A DNA stretch of 32,724 bases from Bacteriovoracaceae bacterium. GTDB lineage: Bacteria > Bdellovibrionota > Bacteriovoracia > Bacteriovoracales > Bacteriovoracaceae. How positions within the stretch are numbered: the first letter of the stretch is position 1; each line of letters opens with the position of its first letter. The notes below the pieces were generated by a model. That model searched no databases and was not told where the DNA came from. It saw only the letters and a program-made list of their open reading frames with translations. Of this stretch, positions 15,634 to 23,780 are shown one piece after another. The DNA is taken from NCBI GenBank assembly GCA_017858255.1, contig JAFMBV010000034.1, forward strand, positions 1-32,724. The letters run 5' to 3'. The translations under genes and the position numbers were made by a program.

Positions 15634-17076
15634 TTATTGTCCCTGTCCTAAAGAATAGCCTAGTTTACCCTCAAAGTTGTAAAGGTTCTCAGTCTTAATG
15701 ACTTCGAGACTTTTGAAAATAATTTTTCTTTGAAGTTCAACGAGATCTTTATCTGAGATATAGCAGTTATCAATGGCCATAAAACGGCAACGCCAATGGT
15801 CTGTACAAAAGGTGTGGGGGTTGCCATCTGGCCATACCTTCACACCTCGATTGGTAATCATGATGAGTTTTAGTGGACTCCCTTCAACGGCCTTGATTAA
15901 GGCGGACGCTAAGAGGTTCGGATTCCTATCATTTTCACAAACAAAGATATCGATGCCATCAAGTGTTTTCTTAACGGGCACAACAGGACTCAATTGAATT
16001 TTGATTGGCGTAATCTTCTCAGGATACTCTACTTGAGGAAGCTTAAGAGGCTTTTCGCCTAAACGCTCAATTATCGCTTCAGTAAATTCATCAGTTCCAA
16101 CTTTCTTCTTGCTTGTTTCTTCTGAGTAGATGTCTCCGGTGTGAATGCCGTCTTCAATAGTTTTCAACCAAGCATTCTCAATCTTTTCTGCAACCTTACT
16201 TTGTCCTAAATGATTAAGCATAAGAATTGCGCCCTTTAGCAGTCCTGATGGATTGGCCAAATTCTGCCCAGCGATGTCGGGCGCTGAACCATGAATCGCC
16301 TCAAACATTGCACACTCTGCTCCAATATTTGAAGAGCCTGCAAGGCCTACTGAACCCATGATCTCAGCGGCAATATCGCTGATGATATCTCCGTAAAGAT
16401 TTGGAAGAACAATGACATCAAAAAGTTCTGGTTGGTTGGCAAATCTCGCCATACCGATATCCACTAGGAAGTGATTGGTCTCAATCTCCGGGTATTCTTT
16501 TGCGACGTCTTTAAAGGTTTGATGAAAAACCCCATCAGTGAGCTTCATGATATTGTCTTTCATCATGCAGGTAACTTTCTTTCGGCCATTATTTTTAGCG
16601 AACTCAAAAGCGTAGCGAATAATTTTTTCACTTCCTGGCTTAGTGATAAGCTTTAAACATTGGTAAACCTCTTGTGTCTGGCGATGCTCAATTCCTGCAT
16701 AAAGGTCTTCTTCATTTTCTCTAATGATGACTGTATCGAGTTCTGGATGATGAGTTTTTATATAAGGATGGATCGCCTTTACTGGGCGTACGTTTGCAAA
16801 GAGTCCTAGAGTTTTTCTGAGAGAAACATTTAGGCTCTTGTAACCACCACCTTGAGGTGTCGTGATCGGCGCCTTAAAAAGAAGCTTGTTTGCCATGATC
16901 ACTTCCCAATCTGCTGGGGAAATACCTGAAGAGTGACCCGATAGGTATGCCTTCTCCCCTATCTCTATTGTTGTGATATCAAGTTGAGCCCCTGCTTTTT
17001 CCATAATCTCTAAAGCAGATTTCATGATCTCTGGGCCTATTCCATCTCCATAGGCGACTGTTATTTTACTCTTCAT
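15634..17076 (-). CDS. icd: Isocitrate dehydrogenase, long type with C-terminal extension
   Basis: This 480-residue protein of the decarboxylating dehydrogenase family oxidises isocitrate to 2-oxoglutarate in the TCA cycle. Substrate residues align with those of the E. coli enzyme: Ser81 and Arg87 (SLNVSLRKTL), Arg97, Arg119 (RENEEDLYAG), Tyr126, Lys173, and metal Asp230 and Asp234. The C-terminal 140 residues are the extension found in Thermus/Rickettsia-type enzymes. The cofactor loop reads HGSAPDIAG with Asp267-Ile268 where NADP enzymes have Lys-Tyr, so NAD is predicted as the cofactor. The ATG at 17076 is preferred over a TTG four codons earlier because a GGGGG ribosome site lies between. 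The lysR gene follows. Confidence 0.9.
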   Translation of the reverse strand: MKSKITVAYGDGIGPEIMKSALEIMEKAGAQLDITTIEIGEKAYLSGHSSGISPADWEVIMANKLLFKAPITTPQGGGYKSLNVSLRKTLGLFANVRPVKAIHPYIKTHHPELDTVIIRENEEDLYAGIEHRQTQEVYQCLKLITKPGSEKIIRYAFEFAKNNGRKKVTCMMKDNIMKLTDGVFHQTFKDVAKEYPEIETNHFLVDIGMARFANQPELFDVIVLPNLYGDIISDIAAEIMGSVGLAGSSNIGAECAMFEAIHGSAPDIAGQNLANPSGLLKGAILMLNHLGQSKVAEKIENAWLKTIEDGIHTGDIYSEETSKKKVGTDEFTEAIIERLGEKPLKLPQVEYPEKITPIKIQLSPVVPVKKTLDGIDIFVCENDRNPNLLASALIKAVEGSPLKLIMITNRGVKVWPDGNPHTFCTDHWRCRFMAIDNCYISDKDLVELQRKIIFKSLEVIKTENLYNFEGKLGYSLGQGQ

Positions 17077-17158
17077 AGGGACCCCCAAAACTAGTTAAAT
17101 TCTTCGTTATAATACAGATTTATCTTATTTAGTGAAAATAGATAATTTAAATCGTTGT

Positions 17159-17175
17159 TATCGGTTTAACCGATA
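17159..17175 (-). promoter_or_regulatory. Candidate LysR-type operator upstream of icd
   Basis: TATCGGTT and AACCGATA form a perfect 8-bp inverted repeat around one T. The dyad contains T-N11-A (17161 and 17173), the LysR-family signature, 83-99 bases upstream of the icd start. The downstream lysR gene is the obvious candidate regulator. The spondin-type gene in the other direction is farther away. Confidence 0.55.
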
Positions 17176-17280
17176 TTAGTAGCATGCTTTATCTAAAACA
17201 TATAACTCCCTACGTAATATCAGTAGTTTGAGTGATTGTCTTTTTTCGTAAACCTATATGTATTCTTGATAGTTATCTGA

Positions 17281-17308
17281 CTTAGGTCATGTATTGCCTT
17301 AGGTAATG
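17281..17308 (+). repeat. Tandem 11-base motif upstream of the spondin-domain gene
   Basis: CTTAGGTCATG (17281-17291) and CTTAGGTAATG (17298-17308) match at 10 of 11 positions and are spaced 17 bases apart, about 80-100 bases before the ATG at 17386. They may be a pair of activator sites. Otherwise the 17077-17385 divergent gap shows only the LysR-type dyad. Confidence 0.35.
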
Positions 17309-17385
17309 CATGGGGTTCCTAAAAATCATTTTTTTTTACTCTTTTTCTTTCGTAATCTTTCCCTAACAAAACGCAAGGAGACGTC

Positions 17386-18030
17386 ATGAAATCATCTTTA
17401 TTATTTGCTATTACTTTCCTTTTCTTTGCTTCAGGCACACTGCAGGCAAAGAAATATAGAATTACCCTGGAGAGCAATTGGAATCAGCAAGATCATCTTG
17501 CAACACCACAAAATGCTCACTTCTCACCTGTCTTGGCGGTGTCGCATGATCAAGAATATAGTTTGTTTCAACAAGGTGGTCTCTCTACTCCTGGCCTAGA
17601 GGATTTATCAGAACTTGGAAGAACGGCCATCTTAAAAGTCGAACTCGCAGACGCCAGTAGACTAAACCAGATCGGCGAAATCATTGAAACTAAAAATATG
17701 TTTATTAGAAATCAGACGAGTCAAACTTTTGAAGTCGAGATCACTCCAGAGCACCCTTACCTCTCATTCGCCTCTATGATAGCTCCAAGCCCAGACTGGT
17801 TTGTGGGTTTGAATGCTTTAAAACTATTCAGTAAAGAAACTGGTTTTTTTAGTGGCACTCAAAGACCTATTGATCTCATGGCGATAGATGCGGGTACAGA
17901 ACGGGGAGATGTCGGCGGCAACTTCTCAATCAACAATCAGGCCAACACAACCCATGAGCCTATCTCTACCCTTCTTGGGGATGGATTTCATGCTCCATTT
18001 GCAAGAGTGAGCATCGAAGTTCTTGAGTAG
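17386..18030 (+). CDS. Secreted spondin-domain protein
   Basis: The product has a signal peptide (MKSSLLFAITFLFFASGTLQA, cleavage before KKY) and then one domain matching the F-spondin N-terminal fold (Spond_N). It has the early RITLESNW strand, SPVLAVSHDQEYSLFQ with the conserved His, GLEDLSELGR, SFASMIAPSPDWFVG and the late IDAGTERG calcium/structural segment. In animals the domain is extracellular and adhesive; bacterial versions are exported with no established function. The length (214) is one domain only. AAGGAG lies six bases before the ATG. Monocistronic, convergent with the next gene at a 9-base distance. Confidence 0.85.
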   Translation: MKSSLLFAITFLFFASGTLQAKKYRITLESNWNQQDHLATPQNAHFSPVLAVSHDQEYSLFQQGGLSTPGLEDLSELGRTAILKVELADASRLNQIGEIIETKNMFIRNQTSQTFEVEITPEHPYLSFASMIAPSPDWFVGLNALKLFSKETGFFSGTQRPIDLMAIDAGTERGDVGGNFSINNQANTTHEPISTLLGDGFHAPFARVSIEVLE

Positions 18031-18038
18031 GTAGGAAA

Positions 18039-18845
18039 TCAGTCATCATTAAAAAGTGATGCTAATAATTCTTCAGGCGATTTTTTCTTAAGTGGTACAT
18101 ACAATTCAGTAAGCTCACTTTTGAAATTATCGCTTGCAAAGGGTAGGAGCATCTCTAATAGGTCGATCATCGAAGTATCATTATTCTGGATAGCAACAGG
18201 TTGTAGAGATTTGAAGTATTGAGAGGCAATGTCTGTGGAGCCTTCAACATGTAGAGACACAAGTCGCAAAACTGAGTTAAGTATTGTTTTTTGTACTCTA
18301 TGATCGACAACTCCTGCTTCGCTAAGGACTGTTAATAGAATAACTCCAAATTCCTTTTCAAAATGATCTGGTAGCTTTCCAATCGTCGAAATAACTTTAG
18401 CAGACACTGTGTTCGATGGTTCAAGATTAATAAGAGGTATGACTTGGTCTGATACTTCTGGATAATAAAAACTGTAATATAATAAGTAAGGCGCCATCTC
18501 CTGTGAGAGTTCTGATGATTTTAATATTCTTTGCACGGATGCTTCATGACCAGTACGAGGTTCTAAAGGTGAAACTAATAGGTTTATGAGGTCATTACAG
18601 CGTTCATCATCTAAAGGGTGTTTTTCGCAAAATGAAGGATTAAAGAGAAAAATTATTATCTTCTTTGCTCCTAGGGAACTAACTTTCTCTTCAATCTTGA
18701 TCTTTATTTCTTCTTTGCTTAAATCAATAATTTCAAAATCTATTGGTGTAAAGAGGGCCTTTGCAACAAAGGACTCATCTTCAATAAAACCTCTTTTAAC
18801 GGAATAGCTCCAAGATATTTCGGTTTTCTGACTGTTAGCTTTCAT
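18039..18845 (-). CDS. Unknown cytoplasmic protein, second gene of a pair
   Basis: I chose the ATG at 18845 over one seven codons earlier because AGGAG lies five bases upstream. The 268-residue product has no signal peptide or membrane segment. The first 85 residues are alpha/beta (a strand such as KKIIIFLFNP); residues 100-260 are a run of helices reminiscent of an armadillo/HEAT-type stack. The C-terminus ends in an acidic EELLASLFNDD, echoing the DSLLNGFDSD end of its neighbour. The upstream gene's stop overlaps this start by 11 bases, so they are translationally coupled. No family recognised. Confidence 0.6.
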   Translation of the reverse strand: MKANSQKTEISWSYSVKRGFIEDESFVAKALFTPIDFEIIDLSKEEIKIKIEEKVSSLGAKKIIIFLFNPSFCEKHPLDDERCNDLINLLVSPLEPRTGHEASVQRILKSSELSQEMAPYLLYYSFYYPEVSDQVIPLINLEPSNTVSAKVISTIGKLPDHFEKEFGVILLTVLSEAGVVDHRVQKTILNSVLRLVSLHVEGSTDIASQYFKSLQPVAIQNNDTSMIDLLEMLLPFASDNFKSELTELYVPLKKKSPEELLASLFNDD

Positions 18846-19283
18846 CAGAACTCCTGTCAGAATCAAACCCGTTTAATAAAGAATCGAATTCGTCCTCTTC
18901 ACTCTTTTTAGACTCTTTGACTTCTTGGTTACTTTTTTCAATATTTTGCTGAGGGTTTGGGAATTTTATATTATACATATCGGTCATGGTTATTGGTTGA
19001 ATGAGTAAGATCGAACCATTTTGATCAGAGCTTACTACCTTGTAGGTTGTAACTAAAAGTATCTCCCGATCTTCTTCTGGCGTGTTGTCGTCTATATTAA
19101 GGTAGTAATTCTTTGGAATACTTGAAAGGGTCTCAGCACTAATAATTTTTAGTGGGAGCTGAAATTTTTATTATCACTACTCAATAGAGGTAACGTTTCA
19201 ATCGCCTTCGACAGTTCTTCCAAATCTTTTGCAAGTTGTTGGGACCCTTTTCTTATCATCTTTGCTGTCATCTTCGCTGTCAT
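18835..19283 (-). pseudogene. Unknown protein gene with a single-base frameshift
   Basis: Translation from the ATG at 19283 (AAGGAG nine bases upstream) stops after 44 codons. From a run of five A residues (plus-strand T5, 19165-19169) another frame is open to 18835 and has no start codon of its own near its beginning. Restoring one A fuses both into a 149-residue protein with an acidic, Ser/Glu-rich tail. The N-terminus begins with a 12-base tandem duplication (MTAKMTAK). It ends inside the start of the downstream gene, as in an intact operon. A sequencing error, a slippery A-run or a true recent mutation could explain it. Function unknown. Confidence 0.7.
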
Positions 19284-19525
19284 CTTTAATGGCTCCTTAA
19301 TCAGTCTTAATGACTTATGAAATATTTTATTAAAAGATGATAACCCTAAATGCTTTTTGTTTCAGGTGGAAACTTTCTATGGCGTAGGACCTCCCTATCT
19401 TTTACCTATAACTATCTGTAATTACTTGATTGGTCGCCGTATTTAACTGTTTTTTATTAAAAGACGATAAAGTATAGAGATAGAGTTCATTTTTAAGCAT
19501 CCAACTTTAAAGAGGTTATGTTCAG

Positions 19526-21229
19526 GTGAGGACAGCATTTTTTATTCTTTCCATTATGACTACATGTTGGAATTCAACATGGGCCGAGAACACACTTGGA
19601 ACCTTAAATAGTGTTCAAAATGGGTTTGGAAATATTGAAGAGTGCAAACAAACGGCTGAGAATATTTCAAGCTGCGGACTGGCAGCAATTGACGATACTT
19701 TAGGTGGCCTCCTAGACTTGACCACAATGAATCAATGTATTGCTTCTACTGAAAGCTATCAAAGTAGTGGCGTAGAAGTTCCCGATTGTCCAAATACCGA
19801 TGATGGCGTTAAGGGGCTTGACCACTCTTTTCCTAGTGGTGCACTCTTTGGACTCTATAGTGGTAACAACTCAGCTTTTCTCACTGACATCATTACAAAC
19901 TATTTTTCAGATAATCCCAGTGGAAAGTTTAATGTTGTCCTACCTAGAGACTTAATTGATGTCCTAAAAGGCGATCAGGCTTTGATCGGCTTACTTAATA
20001 ACCCGAGAATTAATATTGTGGATGTTGCCACAACCCCGAGTGTTGATAGATGGATGCAGGATTCTTTTGAATTCATGACTCTCGATGGAAAGCCTGCTCT
20101 TTATCAACTAGAGCACCAAAGAGAATTTGAAACAAACTATAAAGATCGCTTGGCCTGTCAAATCGCTAAAAGTTGCGATATCCCCTACCTTGTTCCTCCC
20201 GATATGGTGGACCCTTTAAATGCGGATAATAATAGTCTTAATAGTGGTGGGAATTTAGAAACAATGCCAGGCGGTACTATTTATAGAGGAATCTTAAAGA
20301 CACCCGGGTATGGCGAAAATGGAGGTTTTCCCAGTAGAACTTTTCCAGTTGAAACTTCTGCTCAAAGAAGGCAGCGGACAGCTCTTGAAGCGGCCGGTAA
20401 TAAAGTATTAGATCTGGATACATCTTTTCTTAGAGTAGGTCATGTCGATGAAATTATAAATATAGTGAAAACTAATAGACCTGCCCCATGTAACTTTGCC
20501 GTTATGCTTGCGAGTCCTGAGAAAGCTTTTGAGCTTATGGAAGCTCAGGTCACTAGTGAGTTTGCTCCAGCAGAAAGTCTGCGACCAGTCCCTAGGCCCT
20601 CATCAAGTTCAGTAAAACCGACAATACTCGAAATGATCTTTCTATCAAAAGCACATGCTGGTGCTATTGCCTTAAACTTAGATGCTACTCCTGAAGATCA
20701 TCGTTGCATGGAAGTTAGTTATGCTAGCTTACAAAGAGAATATGCCAATAGACGAATAAGTGAATCTGAAATTAACGACATATACTCTAGAAACTGCATC
20801 GATAGTCAAAGTGTTGAAAGTTTTGTGAAAAGTGATGAGTTTAAAATCCTCAAGAGAATCAACTTAGAGGAGGGTCCTGAAGATAGTATTCCCATATCCC
20901 AGATCATGGAAAATAATAAAAGGGAACTATTAGCGGAACTCTCTCAAACCTCTGGCTGTAGTGATCCCCCAGTTATTGATGTGCCTGTATTTTTTAGAGA
21001 TGGTCTGTCCTATGCCCCCGACCTGGTCAATGGAGTTGTTCATCCTAACAATAGTGGCAGCTCTACCATCATTATGCCTAGAACCTATTTTAAACCTTTT
21101 GATGATTATGTAGAAGAAGAATTGGCGGCCGTCGGCGTTACGGGGAAATTCGCTCATGACATGGGCTATCACCTTTTATGGGGTCAGGTACACTGTGGAA
21201 CAAATACAGCAAGGGTATGTAGACAATGA
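19526..21229 (+). CDS. Secreted protein-arginine deiminase, animal type
   Basis: The enzyme would convert peptidyl-arginine to citrulline outside the cytoplasm. A signal peptide (residues 1-20, ending STWA) precedes a domain like the PAD catalytic C-terminus. Active-site residues match human PAD4: Asp179 in DRWMQDSFEF (WMQD, Asp350), His306 and Asp308 in RVGHVDEI (His471/Asp473) and Cys557 in GQVHCGTN (Cys645). The two Ig-like N-terminal PAD domains are missing. Between His306 and Cys557 there are about 80 more residues than in PAD4, including a Pro/Ser-rich stretch (347-363). Translation starts at GTG with AGAGG upstream; a nearby ATG is out of frame. Its stop overlaps the next ATG. This is not the Porphyromonas-type deiminase. 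Confidence 0.88.
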   Translation: MRTAFFILSIMTTCWNSTWAENTLGTLNSVQNGFGNIEECKQTAENISSCGLAAIDDTLGGLLDLTTMNQCIASTESYQSSGVEVPDCPNTDDGVKGLDHSFPSGALFGLYSGNNSAFLTDIITNYFSDNPSGKFNVVLPRDLIDVLKGDQALIGLLNNPRINIVDVATTPSVDRWMQDSFEFMTLDGKPALYQLEHQREFETNYKDRLACQIAKSCDIPYLVPPDMVDPLNADNNSLNSGGNLETMPGGTIYRGILKTPGYGENGGFPSRTFPVETSAQRRQRTALEAAGNKVLDLDTSFLRVGHVDEIINIVKTNRPAPCNFAVMLASPEKAFELMEAQVTSEFAPAESLRPVPRPSSSSVKPTILEMIFLSKAHAGAIALNLDATPEDHRCMEVSYASLQREYANRRISESEINDIYSRNCIDSQSVESFVKSDEFKILKRINLEEGPEDSIPISQIMENNKRELLAELSQTSGCSDPPVIDVPVFFRDGLSYAPDLVNGVVHPNNSGSSTIIMPRTYFKPFDDYVEEELAAVGVTGKFAHDMGYHLLWGQVHCGTNTARVCRQ

Positions 21230-21657
21230 AATTATTATCTCTTCTATTACTTACACTAAACTTATCGGCTCAAGATTTGCCTAAAAACATAAAAGTGCAG
21301 GGGCAAATTAAAATACCAGAAATGGCCATTGATCTTGATTTTGAATTAGTGGGAAAGTCAGGTGACTTGGCCATCCAGCTTAAGGCACCCGAAAGTGAAG
21401 CTCAGGCGAGCTGTTATTTTAATGTAAAAAGAATATCTGCACCTCAACAAACGAGAGGTATGGGTGGCTCCATCTTTGCTAACCGTATTCCTCTATGTAC
21501 GTATGAGTTGAGTGATAAGAATGCTGAAAAGATTCTAAATGATATAAAACTAATAGATGTTAGTTACAGGTTAAATCGCCATGATAAGGTCTATGGAAAG
21601 GTTAAACTTCATACTCTAAAGAAGTCTTATACGGCTGAGTTCGTCGATACTAAGTAA
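21226..21657 (+). CDS. Small exported protein coupled to the arginine deiminase
   Basis: The ATG overlaps the deiminase stop (ATGA), so it is translated in tandem with it. The 143-residue product has a signal peptide (MKLLSLLLLTLNLSA, cleavage before QDL). Its mature domain is strand-rich with two Cys (ASCYFNV and PLCTYEL), likely a disulfide-bonded beta-sandwich. No family recognised. Tight coupling with one enzyme suggests a chaperone, inhibitor, activator or substrate of the deiminase, but this is inference from position only. Confidence 0.7.
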   Translation: MKLLSLLLLTLNLSAQDLPKNIKVQGQIKIPEMAIDLDFELVGKSGDLAIQLKAPESEAQASCYFNVKRISAPQQTRGMGGSIFANRIPLCTYELSDKNAEKILNDIKLIDVSYRLNRHDKVYGKVKLHTLKKSYTAEFVDTK

Positions 21658-21712
21658 GGCATTACTATAAGCGCCGAGTAAAACAGCGAGACTTATAGGT
21701 TCTTATCTAACC

Positions 21713-22051
21713 TTATCTTAGCGATACGAAGATATAAGCGCTGGCCAATAATAAAACTACTGAGGGAAGTCTTCTTTTAAAAGCTGTACCACATTTAAAG
21801 TGAGTTATTTGAGCGGCAACCATAAGAATAGCTATACCAAGTGCTCCCCATTTTACCATTCCTTGATCCCCTATCAATAACATGAGAGAAAAAGTCATCT
21901 TCATTATTCCAACGAGATCACGAAGCCAGTCTGGAAAAGAGTATTCCTTAAATTCATTTATTATATTGTCGTATCGAACGACCCATACAAAGAAAATAGA
22001 AGTTACGATTAAGACTCTCAGAATACCCGCTATAGATAAAGTTATGGTCAT
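21713..22051 (-). CDS. DoxX-like membrane protein
   Basis: The 112-residue product has four hydrophobic segments (about 5-24, 48-62, 66-81 and 94-110) and the DoxX-like pattern FPDWLRDLVGIMKM followed by GALGIAILMVAAQITHFKCG. Members of this loose family are small inner-membrane proteins, some linked to quinone or thiosulfate metabolism, most uncharacterised. GGAGAG lies about five bases before the ATG. A second DoxX-like gene is divergent, 90 bases away, so they may share regulation. Confidence 0.65.
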   Translation of the reverse strand: MTITLSIAGILRVLIVTSIFFVWVVRYDNIINEFKEYSFPDWLRDLVGIMKMTFSLMLLIGDQGMVKWGALGIAILMVAAQITHFKCGTAFKRRLPSVVLLLASAYIFVSLR

Positions 22052-22141
22052 TTTCTCTCCAAATATTAAGAACTAATTAGATTTTAAGGGTGTAGAGCTA
22101 AAAAAGCTATTAGCTGAACTAAGAAATTGTTAGACTGTCGT

Positions 22142-22492
22142 ATGACTTTGTCTGTTGATGTAATTCTCACCATTCTTTCAGGCCTTACTTTCTTAGGTTA
22201 TGGAATACTGTGCCTAAGCACAGATCATATGGTCTTAGAATTTACCCGCTACGGGCTTCTTCCTTATCGCATGTTAACAGGTTTGTTAGAAACTTTAGGT
22301 GGTTTGGGCTCACTCGTTGGCCTCTTCTACTCAAAGCCTATCTATCTACTTTCGACGGGCGGATTAGCTATTTTGATGCTCATGGGAGTCATTGTTCGTC
22401 TGCGCATAAAGGATCCATACCATCTGATTCTTCCAGCATTTGCTTTGATGGTTCTTAACGGCTACTTATTTTATCGCCAACTTTCGGCCTAA
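22142..22492 (+). CDS. DoxX-like membrane protein
   Basis: The 116-residue product has four hydrophobic segments and the DoxX-family signature FTRYGLLPYRMLTGLLETLGGLGSLVG (residues 32-58; central Glu in the second helix). It also has GLAILMLMGVIVRLRIKDP. I take the ATG at 22142 rather than the TTG five codons upstream because residues of the family begin there. No ribosome site is clear. Not recognisably paralogous to the divergent neighbour beyond the fold. Confidence 0.65.
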   Translation: MTLSVDVILTILSGLTFLGYGILCLSTDHMVLEFTRYGLLPYRMLTGLLETLGGLGSLVGLFYSKPIYLLSTGGLAILMLMGVIVRLRIKDPYHLILPAFALMVLNGYLFYRQLSA

Positions 22493-22552
22493 GAGTTGAT
22501 CTGTACAATCCTTATAAGCTGAAAGTCTCCAGTAACTACTTTTAGGAATTAG

Positions 22553-23215
22553 CTACTGAGGATAGGCGGCCTCAACTTCTTGGGCAACGAGAGAGCTTAA
22601 GGCCTGAAAGCTATAGTCTCCAGGCTTCTTACCATTCACAAAGAAGGTGGGGGTTCCACGAATTCCCAATGTCTTTAAGTCGGCCATGTCCTGCTCGATA
22701 ATCTTGGCGATACCCTCATCTAGCATATCGGTCTTTAATTTTTCCACGTCTATACCGACTCTAGGAAGAAAATCGAAGATTAAATCAATCTGAGGATTAT
22801 GATGACTTCCCCATTGAGGCTGAGTTTCAAAGAGGAGACCCAAAGCCTCCCAATACCTTTCCTGCTTCTTAGCGGCTTCAACGGCAGCAATAGCAGTTTT
22901 TGAGTTTCCATGAAAGGCCGCATAACGGACAATAAGCTGAACCTTACCATTGTATTTAGATAAAAGGTCTTTAACTAATGGATAGGACTGACGACAGCTT
23001 TCACACTCTGGATCTAAGAACTCGACAAGATAGACTCTCGCATCTGGATTTCCAAGTCGAGGAGAATGCTCTCGCACAAATGTTTTAGCATTATTTTGGG
23101 CCATAAAAGAAATTTTTTCTTTTTGTGAGTCTTTATAAAACTTTATCCCTAATAGAAAACATCCAAGAAGAAGGGCACCAACACCAACAAAGAGGTAGGT
23201 TTTATTATTTTTCAT
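22553..23215 (-). CDS. Membrane-anchored DsbA/BdbD-like thiol-disulfide oxidoreductase
   Basis: The 220-residue product has an N-terminal membrane anchor (TYLFVGVGALLLGCFLLGI) and a periplasmic thioredoxin-fold domain with the active site CESC (Cys71-Cys74) in FLDPECESCRQSYP and the cis-Pro loop GIRGTPTFFVNG. It introduces or shuffles disulfides in exported proteins. The ATG at 23215 overlaps the end of the DsbB-like gene by 11 bases. A longer frame start 13 codons upstream lies wholly inside that gene and is unlikely. The pair is a classical oxidase/reoxidase operon. Confidence 0.92.
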   Translation of the reverse strand: MKNNKTYLFVGVGALLLGCFLLGIKFYKDSQKEKISFMAQNNAKTFVREHSPRLGNPDARVYLVEFLDPECESCRQSYPLVKDLLSKYNGKVQLIVRYAAFHGNSKTAIAAVEAAKKQERYWEALGLLFETQPQWGSHHNPQIDLIFDFLPRVGIDVEKLKTDMLDEGIAKIIEQDMADLKTLGIRGTPTFFVNGKKPGDYSFQALSSLVAQEVEAAYPQ

Positions 23216-23630
23216 CGACTGTCGTCCTTTTAAAGTAAATGAGTAGTATACCAATCATTGTAAAAGCTAAGAGAGAAAGTATGGGGATGGTTATAAAGCC
23301 AAACCATTCAATATAAACTGTGGAGCAGGAAACTCCTTCCAAGCAAGGAGAAGCGCTTTCGGGTACGATCTCATAATGAAGAAGGTTATGGTAAAAAGCG
23401 ATTATCCAGCCAATCAAAACCAAGGGCGCACTAAAGAGAAAGGTCGACTCTGGTGCCTTGAGTGCACCAACAAGTAAGATGATAACCAAAGGATACATCG
23501 CGATTCGTTGGTACCAACAAAGTACGCAGGGAGTAAACTCCATCACTTGGCTAAAGAATAGGCTACCAAGAGTCGCAACTGTAGCAATAATCCAACTTGT
23601 AAAGAGAAGAGAGAAGGAAGAGTTTTTCAT
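23205..23630 (-). CDS. dsbB: DsbB/BdbC-like quinone-linked disulfide oxidoreductase
   Basis: The 141-residue inner-membrane protein has four or five hydrophobic segments, the first periplasmic Cys pair CVLC (Cys35-Cys38) in PCVLCWYQR and a second pair at Cys96 and Cys102 (PCLEGVSC). It reoxidises the DsbA-like partner encoded just downstream and passes electrons to quinone. The short size is of the BdbC type. It overlaps the partner gene by 11 bases. Many exported proteins in this window contain paired Cys, giving the system clear local clients. Confidence 0.93.
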   Translation of the reverse strand: MKNSSFSLLFTSWIIATVATLGSLFFSQVMEFTPCVLCWYQRIAMYPLVIILLVGALKAPESTFLFSAPLVLIGWIIAFYHNLLHYEIVPESASPCLEGVSCSTVYIEWFGFITIPILSLLAFTMIGILLIYFKRTTVDEK

Positions 23631-23780
23631 GCCACTATCTTATCAAAATTAAAAAGAATAAGGGAAGTGAAGACCATTTAAGATTTAGGTCTCAATAAGA
23701 AGAGAAAATCTGAGAAGAGCATACCCACTTATTTCTTCTTAAAGAGATAACATTTCCTCAAAAATAAACTTACTCGAAAT

